The notes under the pieces were generated by a model. The model was not told the origin of the DNA. It made no database searches and saw nothing but the letters and a program-made list of their open reading frames with translations. A stretch of DNA of 64,000 nt from NCBI GenBank assembly GCA_025602905.1, contig JAHLKI010000020.1:431746-495745 (forward strand), read 5' to 3'. Below are positions 35,140 to 47,143 of this stretch, piece after piece. Numbering within the stretch: position 1 is the first letter of the stretch; each line of letters opens with the position of its first letter. The position numbers were made by a program, and so were the translations under genes. This DNA comes from Phlyctochytrium arcticum. Taxonomy: Eukaryota > Chytridiomycota > Chytridiomycetes > Chytridiales > Chytridiaceae.

Positions 35140-35870
35140 ATGTCTACCGATCCAACCTCCTACCAGGTAAGTCCTCAGGAAGTTCGTTATCGTGACCAAG
35201 ATAGCAAAGTAATTGTGCGAATAGTTCAACCACACCATGGTGCGAGTCAAGGACCCCAAAGTGTCCATTCCTTTCTATGAACAGTTGGGCATGAGGTGGG
35301 GGATGTGTTTCTTTAAAGCTCCAATACCTTCCAAATCCTAATATTGATCTCTGTTCAGTTTGATTTCCAAAGCCGATTTTGAAGAATCCAAATTCACCCT
35401 CTACTTTCTCGGATACAACGTTCCAAAGGAAATCCTGGCCGCTTCCGAAAAGGAGAAGACAAAGTACGCCTTTACAGTGCCTGGAATCTTGGAGTTGACG
35501 CAGTGAGTCTGTCATTCTACATGTCACTGGTGAAAAGTACTCTGATGATGAGTTTTGTTTATCAGCAACTGGGGCACAGAGTCGGATCCAAACTTTGAGG
35601 GCTACAAAAACGGAAACCAAGATCCGCACAAGGGATATGGTCACATTGGAATTATTGTAGACAATGTTGAGGCCGCATGCGATCGGTTGATTGGTTTGGG
35701 AGTCAACTTTGTCAAGAAGCCCAGTGATGGTAAAGCTAATTTTATGAGATTATATGCCAACTTGGAGAGTTAACTGGTTTGGCGTAGGGAAAATGAAGGA
35801 AATTGCTTTCTGCACAGATCCCGATGGTTACTGGATCGAAATCCTCCCAAAGAGTTTCTCTTCTATCTAA
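35140..35870 (+). CDS. GLO1: Lactoylglutathione lyase (glyoxalase I)
   Basis: Inferred exons are 35140-35166, 35225-35295, 35359-35502, 35566-35729 and 35788-35870, giving 162 residues; introns are 58-63 bp. Family motifs: [61 protein letters not shown] with the metal-binding His, and [14 protein letters not shown] with the metal-binding Glu. It is a single-domain enzyme of the usual short type. It isomerises the methylglyoxal-glutathione hemithioacetal to lactoylglutathione, detoxifying methylglyoxal in the cytosol. The first exon encodes only nine residues (MSTDPTSYQ). Confidence 0.95.
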
Positions 35871-36017
35871 TTTTGAGTCACTTTCCATCATCTTGTACTG
35901 AAGCAAATGAATATTTAAAAAGAAAAGAAAAAGCAAAGATATTGATGTATACAGTATGGAATACGACGCCATAACGCGAAAAGAAAACAACCAGAAGCAG
36001 TAACCCGTCGCCCAATT

Positions 36018-37754
36018 TTATCCGAATCCGACCCCATAGTCGTTGGTGATTTCCTGAGCCTGAGCGGTTCCCTGTGGTAAAGCGTCAGGGGGCTCAGACG
36101 CAAATGGGATTTTTGGTCCCGTAAGCACCTGCTGCAGGCCGAATATTCCGCCATAGAAAGATGGATAATACTCCGCGAAAAGGCCCGATGATGATGGACG
36201 TTTTTGAGAGGGTGCGTCTGGTAACCGCGCGACCGGTGGTGACGGCGATACTGATTCTTTAGACAGGGGTTGGGATTCTTGGGATGTGGACAGTTGACTT
36301 GATTGATCGACTTTTTGGTCGTCGACGGGGATAGGGGCCAAATAGGCACTGTCTGAGGCGAAAAAGTCGAGATCAATGGGCATGGTGGTGACCAACGGAG
36401 ACTGCTGCGCCAAGGGTGGTTGTAGGGGTAGCGGTTGAGGGATGGTTGGTGGTACTAGTCGTTGCTGCGGCTGCTGCGGGGGTTGCAGAGGCTGATTCGG
36501 CATAAACGGCGTGCTGGGTGCTGCGTTAAACAGACCCGCGCCACTCATCCAACCGCTATCATCTCCATTGTTGACGGCGCCCTCATACGTATTCCACATA
36601 CTTGCTGAATCAGCCAGCATATCGGCCGCAGCTAGAATTTCTGGGGCAAAGGGCGACTCAGCAGGCGGTACGGATCCTGGATCTTCCCTAGGAGAAGCGA
36701 GCTCTGGTACCATTGAAGGCATCGGAGGAAGAGGGGGCGGCGTCGTTCCGCCCGCCTTGGAACTGGCAGCGGTTTGACAGGCTCGGACCCATCGGCCCAT
36801 CTGTACACCCATTCTGCGCATGGCAGTCACATACCGTCCTGCTTCCGCTAATTGATCCTTCAACTGCCGCATGGCTTGCATGTCGGTCCATCTCAGACTT
36901 TCGAGACGGGAGTTTTCTTTGGACAGTGTCGCGACCCGACCAATGAGCTTTTGATTTTCTTCTGTCAAAGCATGAACACGTTCACTCAACGTCGAGATTT
37001 GGGCGGTCCGCCTATTGCGACATCGTCGTGCCGATTCAGTGTTGCGGATACGTTTCAATTGTTTGGGGTCGGCGACAGGATCGGGAATTTTGTTATTAAA
37101 TTGGTGGTTCAGGGTGAATTGTGTGGCAGTGGGTAATGAGGATGATGCAGAGGGTGGCAGCGGTGCAGAGTTGAAGAACGGTGGGAAAGGAGTCGACGGT
37201 CCAGAGGTCCCCAGAGGTGGGGGTGAATTTGGTAGCATGTCGATGGCTGATGTATTCATAGGCGACGGCATGTTTGATTTTCCAGAGTTTCCAAACGGGT
37301 TCCATCCATTCTTGAAATCCGGTATGGTTGTATATGCGCCATAGCCGTAACTCCCGGAATCGTCCTCAATCATGGCTGATACAGCACGATTAGCATTAGC
37401 AGCACGATCAGCGCCAATAGTCATATTTGACGAGAGATGATCAGAGGGGGCAGACATTGACATTAAATCACTAAATTGCGAGTGCTTTGCGGTGGATGTT
37501 ATGAGATTTTCGGGGGAGTGCAGATTGACTGGCATGAAAGTCGTCTGTGCAGGATACGATCCCGTCCAGTCTTCTGACTGGGCCGAATCTTGGGAACTAG
37601 CGCTGTTTGGCTGCTGCTCTTTCCCTAGTGACTGTTGTTCAGTCTCCTTGGAAGACGTGGCAGAGACAGGGGAGCAGTCAAGGTCGGGTAGCCCCACTTT
37701 GGAGACTGACCATAACCCCGCGCCCATGTCTGTCAACATGTCCATCCCTGCCAT
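36018..37754 (-). CDS. bZIP transcription factor
   Basis: This is one uninterrupted frame of 578 residues. At about residues 230-295 there is a basic region, RIRNTESARRCRNRR (the N-x2-SA-x-R-C-R pattern of GCN4-like bZIPs). It is followed by five leucines at seven-residue spacing (STL, HAL, QKL, ATL, SRL), an extended zipper. Both flanks are low-complexity: Ser/Asn/Pro-rich before, Pro/Gln-rich after (QPLQPPQQPQQRL), as expected for activation regions. It should bind DNA as a dimer in the nucleus. The target pathway cannot be told from sequence; GCN4-type sites would be the first guess. The gene converges on GLO1 with 147 bp between the ends. Confidence 0.9.
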   Translation of the reverse strand: MAGMDMLTDMGAGLWSVSKVGLPDLDCSPVSATSSKETEQQSLGKEQQPNSASSQDSAQSEDWTGSYPAQTTFMPVNLHSPENLITSTAKHSQFSDLMSMSAPSDHLSSNMTIGADRAANANRAVSAMIEDDSGSYGYGAYTTIPDFKNGWNPFGNSGKSNMPSPMNTSAIDMLPNSPPPLGTSGPSTPFPPFFNSAPLPPSASSSLPTATQFTLNHQFNNKIPDPVADPKQLKRIRNTESARRCRNRRTAQISTLSERVHALTEENQKLIGRVATLSKENSRLESLRWTDMQAMRQLKDQLAEAGRYVTAMRRMGVQMGRWVRACQTAASSKAGGTTPPPLPPMPSMVPELASPREDPGSVPPAESPFAPEILAAADMLADSASMWNTYEGAVNNGDDSGWMSGAGLFNAAPSTPFMPNQPLQPPQQPQQRLVPPTIPQPLPLQPPLAQQSPLVTTMPIDLDFFASDSAYLAPIPVDDQKVDQSSQLSTSQESQPLSKESVSPSPPVARLPDAPSQKRPSSSGLFAEYYPSFYGGIFGLQQVLTGPKIPFASEPPDALPQGTAQAQEITNDYGVGFG

Positions 37755-38719
37755 CTAGCACTGACAAAGTGAGTAATCTGAGGATGGGTGCAAAGCTTGC
37801 GTAGATGCTGCTTGACTCGCTGTCTTGACTCGCCGCCTGGGACTCTGCCCTGGGAATTGGCTGATAGCTGTCGCGTGGGAAACGGGAACTAAACCAATCG
37901 GTTCCACTGACCAGGCGCTCTAAGACTAAGATGAAGTTGCGGAATCATTAGCTCGTATGAACGAAGTAAGCATTGTCCGAGAACTACACCCACCTTCCAA
38001 TGCCAAGAAATTAAGGGGGGGTGGGGCAACCAAATCTTGCCGAGGATTTCAAACGATTGCAACGACTTAAGTACTCCGGCTTGGACAAGCGGTCCCGGAA
38101 ACGACGAGCGGGTTTTTCCGAACAAGCGGGTAAAGCACCGGAAGGCGCAGGAGGAGGTTTTCTCAGTGCAGAATTGTTTTGGCAATCACCAAAGGTCGCG
38201 AAACATGGAAACTTTATGGAGGACCATCCAAAGTCACGCGAGTCACGCGACTGCCTTCCTGCTTAGAATTTCATATACGCCGACTTCAAGTCATTTTATA
38301 GAGCTCTAGGATTCTCTGGATTCTTGCTCTTGGGATTCTCAGAGTTATTCTACGCACCATGTTGTAAAAGCGTATGTGATTCTCGCAGCAGCGGAAGCGA
38401 CTTCCGCGACTTTATAATTGTGGAGCATCATGAGCCGCCAGCTCGGATTTTGGGGCTCAGCTGTGGAGTTGGCCTGTGTCACCTCAAGATCTTGATGAAA
38501 TTCCCTGCCACACTGCGGCTTTGGTCACTTTCCTGGGGCGGGAATCTTGCGCCGAGATCGACTTGCTAAAAGCTGTACAAACTTCCACACACGTTGGCAG
38601 ACATCCTATCCAGACTTATCCATACCCAGACCAGGCTCAAAACTTTAATCGTTCGTCGCAAGGTAGGTCGCATCTGCATTGAATTTTTCCTACGCTGACC
38701 CGCGTCACTCGCTAGAAGA
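37755..38719. other. Intergenic region between bZIP and methyltransferase genes
   Basis: These 965 bp lie between divergent genes. No coding sequence with a domain or good splice structure is visible. Confidence 0.45.
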
Positions 38720-39922
38720 ATGAGTACTGCCTCCGAAGCCGAGGCCGCTACAACGGCAGCAACAATGCACATGCTCTCCATTCTGAATAGCGGATCTACT
38801 GCACTCTTGATCAGCATTGGCCATCGCCTGTCCTTATTTGACGCGTTGCCCGTGTCTCCCGAAAAGGGCATCACCAGTGACGAGCTAGCGACCAAAGCAA
38901 AATTGAATGAGCGCTACGTACGAGAATGGCTGAGCGGGCTGACTTGCGCAAAGGTTGGTGGGTTGCAAACTATGCAAAAAGTCTACCGGATGCTGATATA
39001 CAAACAAAGATTCTGGAGTATGACAGTGATGCAAAGACGTTTGCAATCCCCCGTGCTTACGCCAACGTCATGACCCGCCAGGCCTATCCGCATAATCTCT
39101 CTGTCCTAATGGGCTTCCTTCCTGGCCTCGCGGGTGTGGAAGACAAGCTTATCCCGCATTTCCAGAATGGTGGGGGTCTGAGCTATGACGACTACCCGCG
39201 CTTCCACGAGGTCATGGCTGAAGAAAGCGCGCAAACCGTCCTTAGCAATCTGATGACTGGCATTTTACCAGCGGATCCTAGAGTGACCCAGACACTGGAG
39301 AAAGGGGGCGCCAACATCATTGATGTCGGATGCGGCAGTGGACTCGCATTGTTGGAGATGGCGACAAAGTACCCGAATAACACTTATATGGGAATTGACT
39401 TGTGTCGCCAAACCGTCGAGCGGGCGACCAAAACCGCCTGTGATCGGGGCTTGACCAACATTACGTTCAAACAGACTGATATCGATGGCAAACTGCACGA
39501 AGAGCTCCGCGGAACATTTGATTTGGCAACCACATTTGATGCTGTCCATGACCAAGGACGACCGGATCTGGGTATCAAGGCAGTTTATGATCTGCTAAAA
39601 CCAGGCGGAATCTACCTGATGCAGGTAATTATCTCGTTTTCCCACACACGTCTTTCAGCTTTCTCATCCTTGATAGGACATCAATGCGTCCAGCCACTTG
39701 CATAAAAACGTGCCGAATCCCATGGCCGCATTCATGTACACTGTCTCGCTCTTCCATTGCATGACGGTCTCCCTGGGCCAGAAGGATGGCATGGGTTTGG
39801 GAACGTGCTGGGGTATCGAAACTGCGCAGCAGATGGTAAAGGATGCGGGTTTCACGGAAAATAAGCTTCACTTTGTCCCCGCGGATCCCAGCAACTTTAT
39901 CTTGATTTGCGTCAAGAAGTGA
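38720..39922 (+). CDS. SAM-dependent methyltransferase with N-terminal winged-helix domain
   Basis: Inferred exons are 38720-38953, 39010-39624 and 39677-39922, giving 364 residues; introns are 56 and 52 bp, both phase 0. The N-terminal ~90 residues look like the winged-helix part of this methyltransferase group (GHRLSLFDALP, SDELATKAKLNERYVREWL). The Rossmann domain has motif I (NIIDVGCGSGLALLEMA), an acidic motif II residue (MGIDLC) and a motif IV region (TTFDAVHDQGRPD), then LLKPGGIYLMQ. The small-molecule substrate is unknown. Similar proteins are common in fungi and bacteria. The gene is not obviously part of a biosynthetic cluster. Confidence 0.8.
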
Positions 39923-40181
39923 ACAAGTATGCTGTTTCAACATAAAACTTTGTAAATATTGTATAGTCAATCTGCAATTCACTCATGAAAATGTGTGCAT
40001 CATTATGAACAAAAATCTATCCGCAAAAGGACTTCCTCTATGGTAATGCGGTAGCATGGAAGACAAGACATTCTAAAATCTCAATGGTATGGAAAGGAAA
40101 GTGTGGGAAAACTCTCGGGGGGATACTTGAATAGAATTTGTTCCTATAGGTAAAAAACACTAATTCAATCACTAACAACTA

Positions 40182-42243
40182 CTACAGAGCGGCTAAAGCT
40201 GCTTCGCGTTGTTTCTTTTTCCGGCTTTTCCGTTCTCCATTCTTGGCCGCCGACCCTTTGTTTGTGATGGTTCCGGTATAATACTTTTCGTAGTCTTTCT
40301 GGCGCACACATAAAAGCCATACCACCCAGAAATATGTGCGGTGGAGCAGGTTTGGCGGATAGCGGCGAAAGACGGGTTGGAGTCTTTTAAGGATAATGTC
40401 GGTGGATCGGTGAGGGACAAGTGTACCATTGTAGGGTGCCAAAGTCCCCGGGGAATTTGCCGATGCCCCACCACCACCGGCATTCTGAGTATGTGTTATC
40501 GATGAGGTGGAAACGGCCGATGTTGCGGCAATATGGGGGTGTGGCAAGGAAGTTTCAGGCTCTACCGTGTTTGGAACGCTCCGACGTTTTAATGGGCTGA
40601 GGTTGGAGAGCGCTGGGCGACTACTTTGCTTGGCGGATAAGGTGGGAGACTGCGTTTTAGTGGGGGGTTGGTGATTTGCAGCAAACGCCACTGCGGATGG
40701 TTGAGGCTGCTGGGAAAAGACATTGCCTTGGGAAGTGGATGCCATGCTCGTACTCATGATGCCCGAAGGCAGTTTTTCTAGCACTGCTGCGCTGCTGCGC
40801 ATCATGTCGCTGTCGTTGTCAGCATCCAGCAGCTGGCCAGAGGTGGCTGGACTCGCAGGAAGTTGAACGTAGGGGAGGCAGTACTTTGAAAGTAAATTCT
40901 CCCGAATGGTTTCTCGGGTGGCCACGCATGCAGGGTCAAATATGAGAAAGACAATACCGTTGAAAGTGCCCTATGATTGATTACTATGTGTTTTTCTTTT
41001 GGGAATTTGTTCACTGGCCTCACCTGCAGTCCTCCAAATAAGTTGGCGAGCAGTACCAAAAGGGGTTGGTATCTCCAAGTTGGTGCGACATAATACATTG
41101 TATCCAGCGCAATATTAAAAAACTGCGAGATGAGCGGCACCACGCAATACAGAGAAATACGCGCAACAGCAAAGCGGATAGCCTTATCCTGCTTGTTGAC
41201 ATGAATGGGTCCAACGGGGCCACTGGTTCCAGAGGAGCGTTCGCTGTCGCCTGATAATTCTTTGATGAGTCGTTCACGACGCATGAGGACGGTCCAAACG
41301 AATGCTGCTGTGCCCGCACAGAAAACGGAGACAACGGCTATCCAAAAGTAGAGTAGGCCCCTACGCGTGGGAAAAAATGGATACACGGCACATTGGTTAG
41401 CGGGGCAGATTGGTGGGTACCAAGGCCAATGACACGTACCATTCGGCCGCAAAGACGGCGGATGGGTCTTCAGTGTTGGGCAGGACAAACCAGCATTCGA
41501 TTCCATTGAAACCTGCGTTACCAAACGTTCAGTCCATAGCAGGTATCTGCCAGCATGGCTTTCCACCTACCATATCGACCAAGCCCCAGTCCTATCTATG
41601 TGGTGAACGTGTCAGAAATCGTACTTTGACATCGGTGTTTCACGATCATCTAGCTTACCATGGCAATGCCTGCCGAACACACACCAATGGCCAAAAAATA
41701 CATTTGTTCAATCGTCCGACGCCCATCCCACCCCAAAACAAACAACACAAACAGATTCATAGCGATTGCCCCCGTGGCAAATGCGCTGCCCAAATTCGTT
41801 ATGACGATCGAAAACATTTCGAGGACGCAGATGTAGTCGGAGTCGCCGCTTGGATCGTGACGGTGATACCAGGTGGACAACCAAGCCGCGGCCGAGCCGA
41901 CATCCATAAAGCTGATGAGCGCAGCAAGACGAAAGGAAACGCGATTACACTGCCAAAAGTTCCAAGCTTATCATTAGCGAACAAGAAAAGTCGTCGAAGA
42001 AACTTTGACAACAGGTCTTGAGCTTACAGCCTGAGGATACCATCGCCGCATGATCAGGTTTATTATAACGCAGATGGTGGCGATACCAATCGACAAGGCC
42101 GACTATATTTTAGTCAAAAAAGAAAGATAAGACATTCAGAGTGAATATGCCAACAAAATGGAATGCGTACTCACAGATATTGTCATGACATCCTCTTGGA
42201 CCTGGAAGGGGATGTAGTACTTGTTAGGATTACTCGCACCCAT
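40182..42243 (-). CDS. Seven-transmembrane receptor-like protein
   Basis: Inferred exons are 42243-42175, 42102-42028, 41949-41659, 41595-41571, 41512-41440, 41360-41024 and 40970-40182, giving 552 residues. Introns are 53-79 bp; exon 4 is only 25 nt. Seven hydrophobic segments follow a short outer N-terminus: SALSIGIATICVIINLIM; FRLAALISFMDVGSAAAWL; ITNLGSAFATGAIAMNLFVL; YFLAIGVCSAGIAMIGLGLG; LLYFWIAVVSVFCAGTAAFV; ISLYCVVPLISQFFNIALD; and LLVLLANLFGGLQGTFNGIV. A basic, polar loop of about 55 residues lies between helices 5 and 6. The ~250-residue C-terminal tail is Ser/Pro/Gln-rich and ends in a Lys/Arg cluster. This is the plan of fungal nutrient or cAMP-receptor-like GPCRs (Git3/CAR type). 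No ligand can be proposed. Confidence 0.75.
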
Positions 42244-43840
42244 CTTGAATTGTCCTTTTCGCCAGTGTAAGAATTATCACGCTGAGAGGGGTTACAGAGA
42301 GTTTCAGTCCAAGGTTCGGTATCTTGCTCCCGGATGGCGGTTGGGTAGATGCGCAACTGATCTCGTTTACTATAAGGCCGATTGCTGATTTAATGTGCGA
42401 GTAATATTGGACCGTGGATAAAATGTAGAGCGCGGCGTCCTCCCATGAGAGTGTTACCACTTCTTTGCATGCAGAAATAGCAGACATCAAAACAACAGGT
42501 CATATTTATGAATAGACACTAGCAAATAATATCAGAAGGTAGAACCCGTAAACAAAGCAAAAAGGTCACAACTTTATAACAGCCCGATCCTTTTAAAAAT
42601 AGTTGCCTCCCATTTGGCAATCTGATTTGCAATGGGGGAACTGTATATATACCTCCAGATGCTCAGCATATTACACTCAAAATCTTAACACTATTCAAAT
42701 CCTAGATTTGACAAAGTTAGACTTTTGTTAAGTGGAAACAATGCCTTCATTACTTTTTATGATCCAATGGTTCCCAAAGCCAATCATGCATCGTTTCAGA
42801 TGCGCCGGCTGAGTCAAATGTTGCATCAACATACTAAAAGCCTTAACAATATGGAAATTCGGAATAATTGAAGCTGGAATTTTCTAGAGCGCAAGGTAGT
42901 CGATCCTCCTAATATGATGAGCTTTATAAGTGTGGATGCGGTTGGGGGTGCGGCATAGGTAGAGTTTCGACAAATGCAACCGGCTCAGGACTTTACCAGA
43001 ATCGTTGCATAAAGACCAAATTGAAGCAGTTAATTCGTTGTTTTTGGGCAGCATGCAGTTCGAAAGGACGTTCTGTTAGAAGGGTTTGGAGATATGAATG
43101 GCTTAGCACCGGGAGAGGGCATTATCCGCGGGTATTTATTCTCGGTCCGGCCGGTCCATCGACGGATGATCGACCAGTGAGAAAAGGGTCCTTTTTCTGC
43201 TGAACGCTCGCTCGATCGATACGGATTCCATACAAAAGCTGCTGCACAACCCAGATCCCGCTCGGTTCGCTTCAAGGTCGACCGGATCAGGACGGATCCT
43301 GAACATGAAGAAGGACGAACGGATTCGTACCTCGGAGGGTCAGGGTTCGAACAGGATGCCCGACTCTGGCTGACCAAGGGAAATGTGCGACGCTGCCCGA
43401 GACTTCGCGTCGGTCGGTGAGTCCGGAGACTCGGAGCGCTCGCAGAGTCCTGGAGCAAGCGCAACGCAATTGGGACGCAACGTATATATACGCGACGACG
43501 CTGGGCTACGCCGGCGGACACGACCCAAGGAAGCCTACCCATGGCGGCCCACGCCGACGGCCGAACGGCCAGTTGCGTGTATGTCACTTCCTCGGTAAAA
43601 AACCTGGGTATCGATGATTCGATTGACGAATACCGTAATTCTGCCGCGGGGGGAGGGTAGCCATCTGCCAAGCTGCCGGGATTGGCCGTATGCCTGCACA
43701 GGCTGCACGGCTCACGGATTGTGTCCCAGACGGGGCTGCAAGGCTCCGCAAACCCCGCGGCAAATTTCAAAAACCTTCGATCGACAATATCTCCAACCAG
43801 GTCACCGGGCGGCCAAGGCCTGGGACACAGCTTGGGACGG
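42244..43840. other. Intergenic region with a GC-rich half
   Basis: From 42244 to about 43000 the sequence is AT-rich with nothing recognisable. From about 43040 to 43840 it is GC-rich with many CG dinucleotides. It has overlapping open frames on both strands without domains, which I take as composition effects. Confidence 0.4.
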
Positions 43841-43848
43841 TATAAAAG
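43841..43848 (+). promoter_or_regulatory. TATA box
   Basis: TATAAAAG follows a GC-rich stretch and precedes a small open frame (43962) and a strong intron (44154-44202), suggesting a transcript that runs toward the velvet gene. Confidence 0.4.
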
Positions 43849-43961
43849 ACCGGAGCACCCCCTCAACCCCCGTCGCCGTCATCGCTCACACATCACGAAC
43901 CCGACGGCTAGGAAGTTCCCCAAACGACCTTTGGCCCAGGAGTACCAAGTCTGCCAAGGCG

Positions 43962-44147
43962 ATGCACGTCTTTTTGCAGACTGTCTCAGACATATTCATT
44001 CGACCTCCTCCGATCCGATCGGCATTCATCAGGTTCTTCACCAAAGCCAGGACAGGAAATCGCTGGCCAGTCAAGGACAAGAAATTCAGAAGCGCAATCT
44101 TCATTACATGGTGCATTGGAAAGTGGCATCAGTTTGCATTGCCATGA
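43962..44147 (+). CDS. Possible small protein in a spliced plus-strand transcript
   Basis: A 61-codon frame (start MHVFLQTVSDIFIRPPP) begins about 115 bp after the TATA box. Just behind its stop lies a textbook intron, 44154-44202, with GTAAGT, TACTAAC and TTGCAG. If the small frame is used, the intron lies in its 3' leader; an alternative upstream frame reads into the intron and stops two codons after the junction. The peptide is basic and without known domain. The unit may instead be a non-coding RNA convergent with the velvet gene. Confidence 0.25.
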   Translation: MHVFLQTVSDIFIRPPPIRSAFIRFFTKARTGNRWPVKDKKFRSAIFITWCIGKWHQFALP

Positions 44148-44305
44148 CGGGACGTAAGTTATTTAAAAGTTCCTCATTCAGCTTACTAACTAAAAGTTGC
44201 AGAATAGCGGCACTCGCAAACTATGTTACTTTACACAATACATACAAACATCTCGTGGAAAATGGAGGGGTATGCGAGCAAGATCAAATCTTCCGAAATC
44301 TTTTT

Positions 44306-45987
44306 TTACATTCTGTCCAGCACACTCCCGGAACTGTATCCACCCGCATCAACCTGCGAATAATCCACACCGCCCGGATCACCCCCCTCGTATTCAACGC
44401 CGTCATCGTCAACACCGTCCGTTTCCAAATACGGGTTATGATCAAGTCCGGAGCCCGTCGCATACATTGGGTCAAACTCATGAGGGGACGGATCGCCGCC
44501 CCCACCCCCGCCACTACTGCTGCCATGGGAGTAATGCGACGCTGCGGAATTGAGCTCTCGGGATCCGGCAGAGTAGAGTGGACGCGAATTTCGGCGCATG
44601 TCGGTTCGAATGTGCAACTTTATCCCTTGCCGGGCGAGACATTTGGCTAATTGTGATGATTCTGGAAAATCAACGAGAAAACAAGAAGAAAGTCAGACTT
44701 GTACTCCAAATTCCTTCCTCAGTGCCAGCGGATACATACCCGTCATTCCAGGGAATGTTTTTGGGGGATACACGGCAATCACATTGGACATTGCAGATGC
44801 GATGGCATTCGAGGCGTCTCGAGTTATGTCATAGAGGAAGAATTTGAGTCGATATTGTCCACCAGTTCGGATACTGAGATCAGCAAACTATTGGAAAGGA
44901 AAAAGGAAATTATCTTTTAGTTGACGCCCTCAATCAACCCACGCAATGTGCTTCCCTGCGGACTTACAGTAAAGAACAAGGCTTTATGGCCGTCAACGTC
45001 TGTCAAGATATGGCAAGGACTGACAAGTGATCCCACGAGAACAGAAACATAGTTGGACGGCGAGAGTGTACTCAAATTGGATACACCGTGATCAGACGTC
45101 GTTCCCGCAAACAGCGCCTCGGTTCGTCGTGCGGTTGCCGATCCCGGATTCAGTACAACGCCCCGCTCTTCCGTGCCATCTGCAGACCATAAGGATGCGT
45201 GACATATCAACGTCGTACACTGCTTGAAGCTACAAGAAAAGGGAGGGGTAAAAGATTAGCACCGGCTCCAAGCGCATGCTTCCCATTTTTGCAGACCATC
45301 ATGCAAGAACGTTTGGCATGAGAGTTGATAGCACGTGGGTGGACCTACTCGGGTGATATCCCGTCGCCTTCTCTCCGGACGAGTTGTAATATTGGTGCTG
45401 GATCGACTGGGCGGTAATCTTTGGTACCAAACCCGCACATTCGCGCACGATTGGGCTCTTGTCGAACAATCAGCTCATAGGATCTATCAGAGGAAGAACG
45501 GGCTCAGGACAAAACATTTCTGGACTTGTGTGGTGGTTGTTGGATGGCAGACTTACGCGGAATTATCCATCATCGGGGAGGTAGCGCCAAGTGCAGCTGG
45601 CGGCAGGTGATGCGAGTGATGGGAGAATGGAGATTGGTGATGGCGGGCTGGCTGCCTTTGCGGTTGTGGAGGAATGAGCAGCTGTGGTTGGGGGTGATGT
45701 GGGAGGTGGTGATGATGATGTTGATGATGATGATGGAGAGGTGGCTCCTGATGCCTAGGATGTGATGAGGATGATGGATGATGTTGTTGCGGAGGATTGG
45801 ACATCATGGGCGGACTGATGGGGAATGATGGGCCAGGGAAGAGGGAGGAAGGTGAGGATGTTGATGGGGTAAGACCGGCAGCTGCGATGGCGGCTAATGT
45901 AGACGATGGAACACCTAGCAGCATAGGGATGCTGGTATCAACCCTTTGCTTCTTTTCTTGGGAGCCCATGGAGGGTAAAGCATGCAT
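44306..45987 (-). CDS. Velvet-domain transcription regulator
   Basis: Inferred exons are 45987-45557, 45483-45349, 45229-44968, 44887-44740 and 44661-44306, giving 443 residues; introns are 73-119 bp, longer than elsewhere in the window. The first ~140 residues are Pro/Ser/His-rich with a histidine tract. The velvet domain follows: SYELIVRQEPNRARMCGFG, KDYRPVDPAPILQL, FKQCTTLICHASLWSADG, SVLVGSLVSPCHILTDVDG, YRLKFFLYDI and VYPPKTFPGMTESSQLAKC, then LARQGIKLHIRTD. The tail is Gly/Asp-rich. Velvet factors (VelB, VosA, VeA) bind DNA as dimers and control development and secondary metabolism. The RARMCGFG-KD-RPVDP signature favours the VelB/VosA side. The start could also be the second Met (45969). 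Confidence 0.9.
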
Positions 45988-46643
45988 CGGCTACGATGCT
46001 CCACTAACCGCAAGTAGCGAAGCGACGAAATCCCGCGCGACAAGTGACTGAGTAAGGATCGGCAAAAAAAACAACACCTCAGATCCAGAGGTTTACTATG
46101 TCGCGAGAGCCGAGCAAGAGCGAAAAGGCGTGTCGACTACCTGGCCCCTAAACCACCGTATTCTTTCTGGTTCTAGCAGAGAACCTGTTGCCCAAAGAAA
46201 ATCACCGCGTTTGTCTGACTGACTGATGGGAGACGAAGGGCTGCCGACTGCCAAAAGTTCTGGGGCGGCAGTCGTAAAACCGGATGCGCAGTACCTTGCA
46301 ATCGAGAAGACTTTTGTTGGCCGCGGATGCAAAATCAAGGTTCGATCAGAAGAAAAAGGCGAGCAAGCGTTTCAAGAATCAACAGATAGGCACTCGCTCT
46401 CCGGTGTGCAAGGACCGATCGGCCTTCCGCTATCTGGTGGATCGGGGTGGCTTATGCCTTCTACCAGTTGCTGCCTTGCTGCCGCTGTTGCTGCTGCTGC
46501 TGACTGCCCGGGTCGATGCCCGACCCAACCGCTTTCCGCTGCTGTAACCTATCGTGCTGGACGATAAAGACCCGTGGTTGCGGAAAAGGTTGTTGCTGTT
46601 CAATCTCGCACGAGGGGAACGAGTCTTGGCGAGTATATAGAGC

Positions 46644-46664
46644 GTGTGTGTGTGTGTGTGTGTG
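46644..46664 (+). repeat. (GT)n microsatellite
   Basis: About ten GT units, directly followed by GTGAACGGG. Confidence 0.8.
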
Positions 46665-47070
46665 GTGAACGGGCTGAACCTCAAAAACAACCTCAGTTGC
46701 GTAAACAAATGCCAGGTAACTGGTAGCGGTTGCGGATGCTAGGCAGTGCGCGTGGAATTAGTCACCTCACTGACCAAAGAAGGCAGCTCCTTTTCCCCCC
46801 CAACCTTTGGCAAGTTGGAACCACAACAATGGTACGAAATACACGATTGATATATGTCTAGGCGTGCACGGCGAACAAGATGGACTCTCAATTTCAAGCA
46901 AGGCTTCTCCGAGTAGCCTCAACTACCTGATCTGACGTGATGTATGAGGTGTCCCCTTCGTCGTCGTCGTTGGTGCTTCTCGGCTGTACTGCGGTGACGG
47001 AACACGTCTCTTTGGGGCACGGCTATTCGGTTCCCCTGCGGTTCCCGAGATGATCGCCTGGAGGCTAAAA

Positions 47071-47143
47071 TGCGGGACTTTTGCCCAAAGACCTTGGGTT
47101 GCCGGTCCTTTTAGAGGGGGTGGAATGCGGGACTTTTGCCCAA
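47071..47143 (+). repeat. 18-bp direct repeat
   Basis: TGCGGGACTTTTGCCCAA occurs at 47071-47088 and again at 47126-47143, 55 bp apart. Each copy contains the short inverted pair GGGAC...GCCC. Confidence 0.8.

Noticed and set aside
43338..43351. GGGTTCGAAC, like a tRNA B box
   Set aside because: No matching acceptor stem, A box or anticodon arm could be placed around it.
43030..43866. 278-codon minus-strand frame
   Set aside because: GC-rich sequence with open frames on several strands at once; no domain, no conserved motif.
43682..44650. 322-codon plus-strand frame
   Set aside because: It runs through a strong intron signal and antisense to the velvet C-terminus, so it is mostly a shadow.
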